A stretch of DNA of 64,000 nucleotides from Pontibacter ummariensis (GTDB taxonomy: Bacteria; Bacteroidota; Bacteroidia; Cytophagales; Hymenobacteraceae). The translations under genes were made by a program, and so were the position numbers. Shown in pieces: positions 44,070 through 51,872 of the stretch; the stretch's first letter is position 1; the number at the start of each line of letters is the position of its first letter. The stretch is taken from contig NZ_FZOQ01000005.1 in NCBI RefSeq assembly GCF_900188175.1, forward strand, positions 62,001 to 126,000. The letters run 5' to 3'. The notes under the pieces are model-generated. The model was given only the letters and a program-made list of their open reading frames with translations. It ran no database searches and was not told the DNA's origin.

Positions 44070-44699
44070 ATGACGAAGCTATACAACTCTTTTTTTGTTC
44101 TAGTGTGCTGTGCCTTTCTTTCTGGCTGCGGCCAGGAACCGGCAGTAGAGGAAGCACCTGAGCATGCCAATCACCACGCCACGACCAAAGAGGCAAAAGA
44201 GCCGGAAAGAGCGCTGGCGATAGGGGTTCAGTCAGAGCCTGACACGCTGAAAGGCAGCCTCAAAGCGGAGGCGCACGGGATGATAGGCCCTGCGCATTTA
44301 ACGGTTGCCTACCATTCCCCGGCTGTGCGGGGCAGGGTGATCTGGGGCGGGCTTGTCGCTCACAACCAGGTGTGGGTGACAGGTGCGCACGCGGCTACCA
44401 GCCTGCAGACGGACCAGCCGATCACGATTGGAGGACAGCCGCTGCCGGCAGGAAAGTATGCGCTGTTTACCATTCCCGGGGAGAAGGCGTGGACTGTCAT
44501 CATCAACAAAAACTGGGAACAGCACCTGGCGGATGACTACGCTGAAGCAGAAGACGTGGTGCGCTTCACCGTGGAGCCTGAGACGGCAGCGCAGCACCAG
44601 GAGCGGCTGCGCTATGAGATTGTCCCCCAAGGCCAGGATAAAGGTGCTGTTGTGATGACATGGGATAAGCTAAAGCTGACACTCCCGGTGGGCGTTTAG
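44070..44699 (+). CDS. DUF2911 lipoprotein
   Basis: 209 residues with a lipoprotein signal (lipobox LSGC), a His-containing linker (HANHHATTKE) and a DUF2911 domain (YHSPAVRGRVIWGGLV, VWVTGAHAATSL, LPAGKYALFTIPGE, WTVIINKNW). DUF2911 is a beta-rich family abundant in Bacteroidota without known function. Predicted periplasmic or outer-membrane location. It stands between two HMA-fold genes of the second copper block. Confidence 0.85.
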   Translation: MTKLYNSFFVLVCCAFLSGCGQEPAVEEAPEHANHHATTKEAKEPERALAIGVQSEPDTLKGSLKAEAHGMIGPAHLTVAYHSPAVRGRVIWGGLVAHNQVWVTGAHAATSLQTDQPITIGGQPLPAGKYALFTIPGEKAWTVIINKNWEQHLADDYAEAEDVVRFTVEPETAAQHQERLRYEIVPQGQDKGAVVMTWDKLKLTLPVGV

Positions 44700-44848
44700 T
44701 GTAGGCATCTGTGCTCGCGCTTTGGGAATGCCACACAATTTGCTGCTCATAACCCTGCTCTTGTAAAAAGAGTACAGTAGTAGCGAATTTTAATAAGTTG
44801 CATAAATAAAGAGTTGCATCATTGATTTGCTGTACAAAACCTATTGCT

Positions 44849-45088
44849 ATGGAAATTATCAAATTCAAAACTGATGTGGAGAGCCAGTCAGGGTTATCAA
44901 AAGTAGCGCCCTTTCTGGAGAGGGTGGACAACCTGAGCAAGTGGAGCCTCGATACGGGCAGTGCGGACAAAGTGCTCAGCGTGTCAGGTACTAACCTTAG
45001 CCCTCAGGCAGTGGTAAATGCCATGGAAGAGGCGGGTTACAAAGCTGAAGTTCTTCGCGTGATGGGCATTAGTGGCGGGGACTTGTAA
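44849..45088 (+). CDS. HMA-fold protein lacking the CxxC metal site
   Basis: 79 residues aligning along their length with the 43651 HMA protein (LSKVAPFLE / VSKVTPVLN; WSLDTGSADKVLSV / WSVDTTQKDKVLTV; MEEAGYKAEVL / IEKAGFKAQPL). Where the paralogue has NCGGC this one has ESQSG, so both Cys ligands are gone. It should keep the ferredoxin-like fold but not bind Cu+ in the usual way. ATG 44849 is preferred to the upstream non-ATG at 44822. Confidence 0.7.
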   Translation: MEIIKFKTDVESQSGLSKVAPFLERVDNLSKWSLDTGSADKVLSVSGTNLSPQAVVNAMEEAGYKAEVLRVMGISGGDL

Positions 45089-45194
45089 AGCTGGGGAGGA
45101 GTCTTCGCAGCATTCACATAAAAAACCCGCCGCGAACGTGAAGTGGTCATGGCTTTTACTCCCTGAGCACGTTGCATAACCTGAGCCTGTAATG

Positions 45195-45239
45195 GGAGCA
45201 AAGGGGCTGTCCGGCAGTTCCAGGCAGCCCCTCTGCTCC
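45195..45239. terminator. Bidirectional terminator-like hairpin
   Basis: Arms GGAGCA-A-AGGGGCTG and CAGCCCCT-C-TGCTCC (one internal mismatch) with a 15-nt loop, placed between the convergent HMA-fold gene and ardC. No long T-run. Confidence 0.4.
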
Positions 45240-45241
45240 AC

Positions 45242-46180
45242 TTAAGCAGCCGTGGCAACGGCAGGCAGCGCCGGCTTGCTTTCCTCTGCCTTCAGGTCCA
45301 GGATGTAACTGGCTGCTTTGAACGCCCTGGTGCCGGCGTAGATTAGCATGGCCTTGTCGTCCTTGAATTTGCTGACCCACCCCTGCAGATAAGCAACTGA
45401 GTTCTCGAACACCGCCTCCCGGATGCCGGTGAAGGCACAGAGGAAGCTGGCGCCCATCTCGGCAATCAGCTCCTCTTTGCTGTAGTCCTCGTCTCCGAAG
45501 CGGCTGGTCTTTTCTGTGAAGCGGTCCAGCCTATGGGGGTGGCCGGTGGAGTGAATGAGTTCATGGAAGAGTGTGGCGTGGTAGGCGTGGGGAGAAACAA
45601 AATACTTCAGCTCCGGCAGCTGCACCCTGTCACTCACAGGGGCATAGTAGGCCTGCGCGCCGCCGTGCACAATGTGGGGGCGCGGCAGGGGATAACTTTC
45701 CACCACCTTTTGACACGCCTCTATCACCTGCAGCTCCGTGCGCTCCACGGCTGCAGGCAGGGCAAAGTCCACGTCCTCTACCTGGTCAATGTTGAACACG
45801 GTCCAGATGAAGGGGACAAACTTTCTCCCAGTTCCCCCACTTTCCTCTTCTGCCTGCTCATCGGCATTCTCACCGTCCTTCTCCTCTCTGATTTTCCAGT
45901 AGAGGATGGGGGTGCCTTTCTCGCCTTTCTTCACGTGCCCGCACAGTTCCTTTGCCTGCTTGTAAGTGAGGAAGTAAGGTGTGGTGAAGTGTTTCTCTTC
46001 GGTGATGTAGTGGAGGTAAAAAGCATTGAAGCCTTCGTAGTGCCGGCCGGATAGGTAGTTCTTCGGGAGGCCGTAGGAGGTCCAGGGCTTCTGCCAGGGC
46101 ACCTTGCCCTGCTCCAGCTGCGTGATGACCTCATTTGTTACCTGCTCTGCCAACTGGTTGAATTTTTCGAATGCGTTCAT
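45242..46180 (-). CDS. ardC: ArdC-family antirestriction protein
   Basis: 312 residues. The N-terminal ssDNA-binding domain (MNAFEKFNQLAEQVTNE, PWQKPW, PKNYLSGRHYEGFNAF) is followed, after an acidic linker, by a zincin metallopeptidase domain with the HExxH motif in FHELIHSTGHPHR and a downstream AEMGASFLC. ArdC proteins are carried by conjugative plasmids and protect incoming single-stranded DNA from host restriction. It heads a minus-strand cluster with two to four small genes upstream, and a broken duplicate lies at 19722-20192. Its presence argues that the region is, or was, on a conjugative element. Confidence 0.9.
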   Translation of the reverse strand: MNAFEKFNQLAEQVTNEVITQLEQGKVPWQKPWTSYGLPKNYLSGRHYEGFNAFYLHYITEEKHFTTPYFLTYKQAKELCGHVKKGEKGTPILYWKIREEKDGENADEQAEEESGGTGRKFVPFIWTVFNIDQVEDVDFALPAAVERTELQVIEACQKVVESYPLPRPHIVHGGAQAYYAPVSDRVQLPELKYFVSPHAYHATLFHELIHSTGHPHRLDRFTEKTSRFGDEDYSKEELIAEMGASFLCAFTGIREAVFENSVAYLQGWVSKFKDDKAMLIYAGTRAFKAASYILDLKAEESKPALPAVATAA

Positions 46181-46253
46181 AGGAATGGAATTTAGTGGAT
46201 ATATGAGATAAGTACTACTTTATAACATGGTGTAAAAGCTTTTTGCTGCCTGT

Positions 46254-46562
46254 TTAGCCGTTGGCGGGCTGTTTGCGGGTACCGAAGGGACCGCTTCCCT
46301 GCAGCAGGGCGTCCCGCATTCGCCGTACATCGGAGAGGAGGCCGGCGTAGTGCATTCCGCTTGTATGGGCGTCGCTGACCAGGTACTCAGCCAGCAGCGT
46401 GTACACCTTGTCTAGGGAGCGGGCCATCTCCAGTGGGGTGTTTTCTTGCGTGAGCACCTGAAGCAGGGGAGAGATATCAAACGTGCCTTCAGCGGCACGA
46501 CTGTTGGTTGCCAACCTGTAGAAGGGTTGCTTTATGTCCGGGGATGGTGTGGACTGTTCCAT
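46254..46562 (-). CDS. Hypothetical protein of the ardC cluster (copy 2)
   Basis: 102 residues (MEQSTPSPDIKQPFYRLATN...), helical and soluble, matching the copy at 20295. Conserved stretches are EMAR.LD.VYTLL.EYLVSDAHTSGMHYAGLLSD and RRMRDALLQGSG. No known domain. Five bases separate it from the upstream gene's stop, so they are cotranscribed with ardC. Probable plasmid-maintenance or conjugation-associated function by context only. Confidence 0.65.
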   Translation of the reverse strand: MEQSTPSPDIKQPFYRLATNSRAAEGTFDISPLLQVLTQENTPLEMARSLDKVYTLLAEYLVSDAHTSGMHYAGLLSDVRRMRDALLQGSGPFGTRKQPANG

Positions 46563-46567
46563 ATTTT

Positions 46568-47005
46568 CTATTTCCTGTTGGTGTATCTTTCTTTTAGTTC
46601 TGTCAGCTTGGCCTTTGCCTCACTCTCCGACCAGGTGAAGCGCACCAGGCAAAGGTTGGCGGCCTCTCTATTTGTCATTAAACCAGCCTCCCGCAGTTTC
46701 AGGATGTTCTCCCAAATCAGCTGCTGCACCGCCTGTACTGGCATTTCTTCAGGCTCTTTCTCCTGCTCAGGCTGCACCTGATGCTGCCGGGTATCGTTGC
46801 GTTTCATCGCTTCCAGAAACTCCTTTGCCCACGCCTCATGTGTCTCCCGCTCTGCCTCTGTAAAAGCATCGCAGTAGATCCAGGCACCGTTGCGGTAGAT
46901 TTTCACCTCGCGCATCTTTACCCGCTCTGCTGTTTTGTAGGTCTTGAGGCCAACCGTGTACCTGGCGGTTTCCAGGCTGTTTCTGTGCTGTGTCGTTGTC
47001 TCCAT
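46568..47005 (-). CDS. Hypothetical protein of the ardC cluster
   Basis: 145 residues: a basic start (METTTQHRNSLETARY), strands around EVKIYRNGAWIYCDAFTEAE and a Gln/Glu-rich linker (HQVQPEQEKEPEEMP). The C-terminal helical part (ILKLREAGLMTNREAANLCLVRFTWSESEAKAKLTELK) resembles a helix-turn-helix. The last 46 residues survive as a remnant at 20594-20734. I do not recognise the family. Confidence 0.6.
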   Translation of the reverse strand: METTTQHRNSLETARYTVGLKTYKTAERVKMREVKIYRNGAWIYCDAFTEAERETHEAWAKEFLEAMKRNDTRQHQVQPEQEKEPEEMPVQAVQQLIWENILKLREAGLMTNREAANLCLVRFTWSESEAKAKLTELKERYTNRK

Positions 47006-47014
47006 GGGATTAGT

Positions 47015-47215
47015 TTATAGGTTGTGACGGATGGATAAAGCTCTGCTCTGGAGGATATGTGTCAGGTCCTGCACACGCCCGCGCTCGTCCCTAGACTGCA
47101 GGGTTTGGGCTCCTTTGGCCATGGCTACCTTCACAGCCCGCTGCCTGGTGGTGTAGTCGAGGCTGCTGGCCCTGCAGATAAGTTGCCCTTCTCTGGTTTG
47201 GAATGTTGCTTTCAT
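47015..47215 (-). CDS. Small hypothetical protein
   Basis: 66 residues from the Met at 47215 (MKATFQTREGQLICRASSLD), basic (TTRQRAVKVAMAK) and probably nucleic-acid associated. The longer frame to 47368 reads through the AT-rich repeat region and is unlikely. It is the most upstream gene of the ardC cluster, 16 bp from one of the AT-rich repeat sites (47234). Confidence 0.5.
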   Translation of the reverse strand: MKATFQTREGQLICRASSLDYTTRQRAVKVAMAKGAQTLQSRDERGRVQDLTHILQSRALSIRHNL

Positions 47216-47233
47216 AAGTGAAGAATAAACATG

Positions 47234-47648
47234 TTTTATATATACAACATGAGAGGGAAATAAAAAAGGCTTTCCTGCCTTTCTTACTATATTATACGTT
47301 AAAGACTGCATCCATGTTTTATATATACAATATAAAACATAAAAAATTATTCCTTCTTTTTCCCCCAACGCTGGGACTCGATCGGGTAATTTCTCATTTC
47401 TGCAATTGTCTGGGCTGGCGGATATTTCTCCGTATCAATATACCTCTTCACGGTGCCATCAATCGGGTTCTCCAAGTCCACAACTTCCAATTGCTTATTA
47501 TTTATTCGGTTATTGATGGCAGTAGCGGATACGCCACAAATCTTTGCGTATTTGTAGGGAGTGACATACTTAGGGACCTGCTGTTTATCTGCTGCCATTT
47601 TGAAAGGGTGTACGCAAAGTTATGCTTCTTGTTTTATATGTACAACAT
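47234..47648. repeat. Three copies of an AT-rich 18-bp site flanking a DNA-binding gene
   Basis: GTTTTATATATACAACAT (47234-47251), GTTTTATATATACAATAT (47316-47333) and GTTTTATATGTACAACAT (47631-47648). The second copy is part of an inverted repeat with 11-bp arms (ATGTTTTATAT, 47314-47324, and 47330-47340). Copies one and two lie after, and copy three before, the gene at 47347-47598. This fits autoregulatory operators or replication iterons. Confidence 0.75.
47347..47598 (-). CDS. Small putative helix-turn-helix DNA-binding protein
   Basis: 83 residues: KYVTPYKYAKICGVSATAIN is a probable helix-turn-helix (residues ~10-35). It is followed by a turn (NNKQLEVVDLENPIDGTVKRYIDTEKY) similar to MerR/excisionase-type winged elements, and a basic end (QRWGKKKE). 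No effector domain. It is flanked by three near-identical AT-rich sites, its likely targets. It would act as a regulator of the ardC cluster or as a replication/partition factor. Confidence 0.65.
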   Translation of the reverse strand: MAADKQQVPKYVTPYKYAKICGVSATAINNRINNKQLEVVDLENPIDGTVKRYIDTEKYPPAQTIAEMRNYPIESQRWGKKKE

Positions 47649-47696
47649 GTTCCTACAAGAGCGTATCTTGCGCTCTTGTTAAGAGCAGGAGAACGC

Positions 47697-48120
47697 CTTC
47701 TTTTTCCCTTTTGTAATATTGATTGTATTTAACAGACATGATCAAAGTCAAACACCCGCTGGAGCGTTGCAACAGAACACAGGAGGAAACAATTACGAAG
47801 CTCCCTGAGGCAGAGCGGCGCTTTCACGAGCTGATGTTCAGCTATGGCAACGCTGTCTACCGCTATCACCAGGCGGCGGCAGCGCACGAGCCTTCGCACC
47901 AGGATTACGAGGAGTGGCTGGAGGGCCTACCCCTAAATATAGCCAGAGACATGGCCGCTAAAGGATTTGTATGGTGCCGCACCGTACTTTCCTTCACCAG
48001 GTACGTTCAAGAAAAGAACGATGTGGGGCAGGAGGAGTATGTGCGTGATCTGATGGGAGAGGAGGAGTTTGAGGAGTACAGAGCGTTAACAGCATAGCTT
48101 GCTTCTTTTTCCCTTTTGTA
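47697..48120 (+). repeat. 19-bp direct repeats bracketing one small gene
   Basis: CTTCTTTTTCCCTTTTGTA occurs at 47697-47715 and exactly again at 48102-48120, each followed by (A/G)TAT. The first is just upstream of the gene at 47738, the second just after its stop. Either duplicated promoter elements (TTTTGTA) or a duplication left by insertion. Confidence 0.85.
47738..48097 (+). CDS. Hypothetical protein
   Basis: 119 residues, acidic and helical (EAERRFHELMFSYGNAVYRYHQ, EEWLEGLPLNIARDMAAKGF, ending EEEFEEYRALTA). No recognised domain, no signal peptide. I use ATG 47738 (MIKVKHPLERCNRTQ) rather than the TTG at 47723. The gene is exactly framed by the 19-bp direct repeats, which hints that it moved or was duplicated as a unit. 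Confidence 0.55.
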   Translation: MIKVKHPLERCNRTQEETITKLPEAERRFHELMFSYGNAVYRYHQAAAAHEPSHQDYEEWLEGLPLNIARDMAAKGFVWCRTVLSFTRYVQEKNDVGQEEYVRDLMGEEEFEEYRALTA

Positions 48121-48581
48121 GTATCAGTAGATTACCCAGTAAGTAAGTATTATTCTGTTTACCCTGTACGTCTAGTAATACCATATTTATCTGTTTGTTC
48201 TTTCTTCGACTATAGCAGGGAGGCGCCTGCTTTGCGCGGGTGGGGAAGTCACTGTTCTGACAGCTGCAGAACACAGCGCAGCGCAGAGAGGCAGATGGCG
48301 GAAGGGTGACCAGCGACGGGAAGCTCTCTGGCAAATGAGCAGCATTTGGAGGAGTGCTGGACGGTGGAGCAAAGCTTGCCGGGGAGGGGCTGTATTTCCC
48401 GTTAGACATATGGCAGGCAGTAACGTTTTTAAAACGAGCGTTTGTAAAATGTTATAAGACGCTTGTATATACTCTTTCTAAGCCCAGATGATTGAATGAG
48501 GCGACAAATAGTTACAGTTGTGGCAGACTACAAGGTGTAGTTATCTTGAAGAAAGCAAAAATCAATTGTTACTGAGTCCCT
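48098..48581. other. Intergenic region before the Argonaute module
   Basis: About 480 bp with no supported gene (the frame at 48086-48409 on the minus strand is low-complexity). Base composition shifts here from GC-rich to the AT-rich DNA of the Argonaute genes. Confidence 0.45.
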
Positions 48582-49994
48582 TTACATATAGAAGCTATAC
48601 TTTATTTGTGGCTTTTGATCACTTTCAACATATTTCAAAATCTCACCAACATTTCTGCTACAGTCTATAGTGATTGGAAACTTTCTGTCAAACTGGGTAT
48701 TGTTCCAGTTCATTTTAGTCAGCATCAATATTTCTCGGCAAATTTGTTCTGGAGATTCGTCATATGAGAAAAGCCTAACCTCAATTGGACTTGGAATATA
48801 TCGGCCTGGGTAGGTTCCATAGTATTCAACGAAGCCTCTCGTATACAAAAAGTGCCGTTGCTTATCAAGGCTAATCATAGTGCCCCTAAAAGGTGGGTAG
48901 TCTTTTTCTCTATATAGCCTGAAATTAGTGGGCATTATAGTAACCAAATCAATAGAGTTGATTTTCATTTCACGTGCAACTCTTTGAAATCCTTCAATTT
49001 CTTCCTCTGAATAATTAGAGCTTTTATGAATTACCAAGCGCTGCGGAAATATCTTTACAGCTTCATAGTACTCTGTTAAAGAGTTATAAATTAAATCGAA
49101 TGCCTGTTGCTCGCTCAAATGTGGCTGCTTATCTTTTTTACTTTCTTTGACAGGTGTGCCGCGTAGTATTACACCATTGCCATGTTCATTGAATATTTGT
49201 GTAACGCTTGTTTGAGTTGTTGATTTGTCTCTACTCTTGTAAAAGCTTATTCCCGCAAAACATGTGTTATTGTTTGTTGTTTTTTTCAATGCCCATGGAG
49301 TACCCGAAGCTTTATAATATAGGGCAGTAAAGAAATTCCAAGCGATAGTTGCTTGATCTTGCATTTCGGAAGAAGGCTTGACTATCCTATCCCTAACAAT
49401 TTGAATAGGGATATTATATTCCATTGCCCGAGCCTTTAATAGTCTTCTGAAATTAAATTCTACTTCTAGAGTTTCATCTTCATCTAGTAAGCTATTCTCT
49501 ACCTCCACTGTAGATGTGCCGTATATCATTTTCGTGAACTGCTCATCCAGCACACAAAGAATGACATCGGGGTTCTTGTTTTTAGATAGAAATTTTATTT
49601 CAGTTAAATAAATCTCAACACTTTTCGTAATTAGATCATTGATGTCATCTGAAGACTTTTTAACTTGCTCAAAAGTAGAATGATTAATTTTCCTTACATA
49701 AGATTCATCATATGCAATCTCACTTTTGAAAGCAATTTTGCTATTGAATCCGGGGAAATTAGTAAATAGGTTAGGTTGGTTACTCTTTTTAGCATCAATA
49801 TGGCTCCTACATTGTTTTATCCAGCTAATTAATGTGCCGATACTATCGCTGCTACCTACAAATCCTACTACAATTTTATCTGGTCGGACATTATTGATGT
49901 CCGATACAGTATAGTTATAAATTCCAGCCCTTGGACAAACATGCTGGCCGCTGCTAAACTGCAAGAATGGTTCTTCTAGTAACTTAATATCCAT
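48582..49994 (-). CDS. Short prokaryotic Argonaute (MID-PIWI)
   Basis: 470 residues with the MID-PIWI layout of short pAgos and no PAZ or N domain. The MID region (~140-235) includes NPDVILCVLD, NIPIQIVRD and the family-typical QATIAWNFFTALYYKASGTPWAL. The PIWI region (~240-470) includes FAGISFYKS, QRLVIHKSSNYSEEEIEGF and NWNNTQF with PITIDCS near the end. The DEDX slicer residues are replaced: Ser250 stands where the first Asp is expected in the GI-S-F strand, and HKSS replaces HxDG. It should therefore guide and bind but not cut. It overlaps the upstream nuclease-APAZ gene by 11 bp. The DNA is AT-rich against its surroundings, indicating acquisition. Confidence 0.88.
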   Translation of the reverse strand: MDIKLLEEPFLQFSSGQHVCPRAGIYNYTVSDINNVRPDKIVVGFVGSSDSIGTLISWIKQCRSHIDAKKSNQPNLFTNFPGFNSKIAFKSEIAYDESYVRKINHSTFEQVKKSSDDINDLITKSVEIYLTEIKFLSKNKNPDVILCVLDEQFTKMIYGTSTVEVENSLLDEDETLEVEFNFRRLLKARAMEYNIPIQIVRDRIVKPSSEMQDQATIAWNFFTALYYKASGTPWALKKTTNNNTCFAGISFYKSRDKSTTQTSVTQIFNEHGNGVILRGTPVKESKKDKQPHLSEQQAFDLIYNSLTEYYEAVKIFPQRLVIHKSSNYSEEEIEGFQRVAREMKINSIDLVTIMPTNFRLYREKDYPPFRGTMISLDKQRHFLYTRGFVEYYGTYPGRYIPSPIEVRLFSYDESPEQICREILMLTKMNWNNTQFDRKFPITIDCSRNVGEILKYVESDQKPQIKYSFYM

Positions 49995-51375
49995 AATCAG
50001 ATTTAAAGGATAGATTCAGTTTGAATGGATCAGAAAATGACAATAGCCCGTAATGTTGTTCACCCTCTTTTAACTTATTGCTAAAACAATAAGATATAAG
50101 CATAAAGTGTTGGTAAACAGCATTGTTAGTTTCTAATTTCTTTTTCTTAGTGATTAGATCACTTTCATATTTATGGCTGGTATATCCATCGTATGTATAG
50201 CTCCAAGTTGGAGTTATGGCTACAAACCAACTGCTTTCAGATTTAAATGATTGAATCCTGAACGATAATTGCTGAAAATACAGAATCTGTGTCTCTTCCT
50301 TATTCCAAACCTCCTTTACCACCGTTCTTGTTGCAGTTTTTTTATTTTTCCACGTTATTTTTCGCTCCTTCGGAACTTTGGGTGGTCTGAACCGAAACAA
50401 ACGCTCTTTTCTTAACCACTGAATTTCTTTGAATGACAGTAGTTCTTGAATGGAATTATCAATTAATTTAGAGAGAGCTGCCTCATACTTGAAGTTAATA
50501 TTTGAAAATTCGTCTATTGAATATTCTTCAACAGTACCTGCTTCAACTAACTTACTCAGGGGTTCTTTTTTATCATCCAGATGTTTGAAAGAGATGAGCT
50601 TCTTCTCGAAAACATGCCAGTCCCGAACATATGGAATATCATTGAATTCCATAGCTCTATTAAGCACGCTTCCATCGGAAGCTTTTTTCTTGAGTTTGTA
50701 ATCTGTTTCCCAGGATTTTGTGATTATATCATCGCGATTTACTCCAATTGAGCCAACATACACTTTTTCAGGAAGAATAACCTCTAATATGTTTGGGTAT
50801 AATGTTTCGGTAATTACCTTATCCTTGTTTTCAACCAGAAATCTGCGGTGCTCTATTTTCTCTTCGGAAAATTCTAATTCAAATAAATCTAACACTTCCT
50901 GAATTTTTGGAATAGAAATCCATGAATTGAGCTCTCTTAAAAGATTTTCATAATCATAAATATTATCTTTTGAATTGAAGTCAAACTCTTCATTAATTAT
51001 TTTCTTAAAGGATTCATCACTATACTTAGCTTGCTTAGCAGTTATAACATAGACTAACAGTATGTCGAATTCTTCGTTTTTCTTATATTTAACATACTGT
51101 TCCAATGTATATTTTATTTTCTCTCCACTTGAAGTTGAGGTAACTTGAATCGCAATACGATTTTCTCTGTCAATCAAATCTATTGCTGAGTAATTCTTCT
51201 CTTCAAGATTAGCATTCACTAAGTTAAGGCCATAAACTTTGTTTAAAATCGGTATTATGACATTTTCTGCATGAATATTAATATCATATAAATTTAAACT
51301 ATTCAAATTTTCTGTTTCAGTTCGAAACCTGCTTAACAATTCAGCTATCCTATCAATAATCTTTTTCTTGTTCAC
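49984..51375 (-). CDS. SMEK-like nuclease fused to APAZ (short-pAgo partner)
   Basis: 463 residues. Residues ~1-140 resemble the SMEK/restriction-endonuclease-like fold: NIHAENVIIPILNKVYGLNL (Glu37), then AIDLIDRENRIAIQVTST, where Asp66 and Gln77-Val-Thr79 sit as in PD-(D/E)xK variants. Residues ~180-463 fit the position and look of an APAZ domain, which binds the short pAgo. Short-pAgo systems with nuclease-APAZ partners (SPARDA-type) destroy cell DNA or RNA on sensing invader nucleic acid. That role is inferred here; the exact nuclease class needs structure comparison. First gene of the two-gene operon. Confidence 0.8.
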   Translation of the reverse strand: MNKKKIIDRIAELLSRFRTETENLNSLNLYDINIHAENVIIPILNKVYGLNLVNANLEEKNYSAIDLIDRENRIAIQVTSTSSGEKIKYTLEQYVKYKKNEEFDILLVYVITAKQAKYSDESFKKIINEEFDFNSKDNIYDYENLLRELNSWISIPKIQEVLDLFELEFSEEKIEHRRFLVENKDKVITETLYPNILEVILPEKVYVGSIGVNRDDIITKSWETDYKLKKKASDGSVLNRAMEFNDIPYVRDWHVFEKKLISFKHLDDKKEPLSKLVEAGTVEEYSIDEFSNINFKYEAALSKLIDNSIQELLSFKEIQWLRKERLFRFRPPKVPKERKITWKNKKTATRTVVKEVWNKEETQILYFQQLSFRIQSFKSESSWFVAITPTWSYTYDGYTSHKYESDLITKKKKLETNNAVYQHFMLISYCFSNKLKEGEQHYGLLSFSDPFKLNLSFKSDYGY

Positions 51376-51872
51376 TTTGTCTTTTTTGACTTTGGCTTTT
51401 TAAATTAGATTGATTTTCGTGAATGAGTTATCAGACTTTATCTTTTATCAATGGGCGGATAAACACAAACGACTAGTGGATAGGGAAAATAGTTCCTCTA
51501 ACATAGGCCTCCTCCAGAGTGTCAAAACTTTCCTATGTAGTGCTTGTGTGGTGATCTCTATTCAACCGGAATTTTCCCTGCTTTGGTTTAGGGTGTGCTA
51601 ACTGCTTTATAATGTATGGTTTTTGCTGCAACATTTCTTGCATTTAGTATCTAGAGAAAGGCAAAGTATGGTTTACTGTAACTGTTTGATTGTTACCATA
51701 TTGTGAAGCCATTAATTACATCTTATAATAGACCATCTTCATTAACCTTAATTTTGTGGGTTTCTCTACAGAATATTATTTATACCATTATTCCCCTGCT
51801 CATTTACAGGGTCATTTACAGGGTCATTTATAGGGTCATTTACAGCCGTAGCTGTCCCTCTACGGTTCCTGC
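51376..51872. other. Intergenic region with a tandem repeat
   Basis: About 500 bp upstream of the Argonaute operon, AT-rich, without a supported gene. Four TCATTTACAGGG units lie at 51800-51845. Confidence 0.5.
51800..51845 (+). repeat. Four tandem TCATTTACAGGG units
   Basis: Units at 51800, 51812, 51824 (TCATTTATAGGG, one change) and 51836 (last one partial). Read on the minus strand in one frame they encode a VNDP periodic peptide (VNDPINDPVNDPVNEQGNN), like linkers in AlbA_2/Fic proteins. That frame lies just beyond the stop of the gene at 51873. Confidence 0.8.

Noticed and set aside
15485..44836. TGTACA as a general copper operator
   Set aside because: I noted about a dozen copies in 64 kb, near the random expectation of ~16, and several lie inside genes. 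Only the inverted pair at 15484-15512 was kept.
48086..48409. Minus-strand frame before the Argonaute module
   Set aside because: Pro/Ser-rich low complexity, no domain, overlaps a supported gene end.
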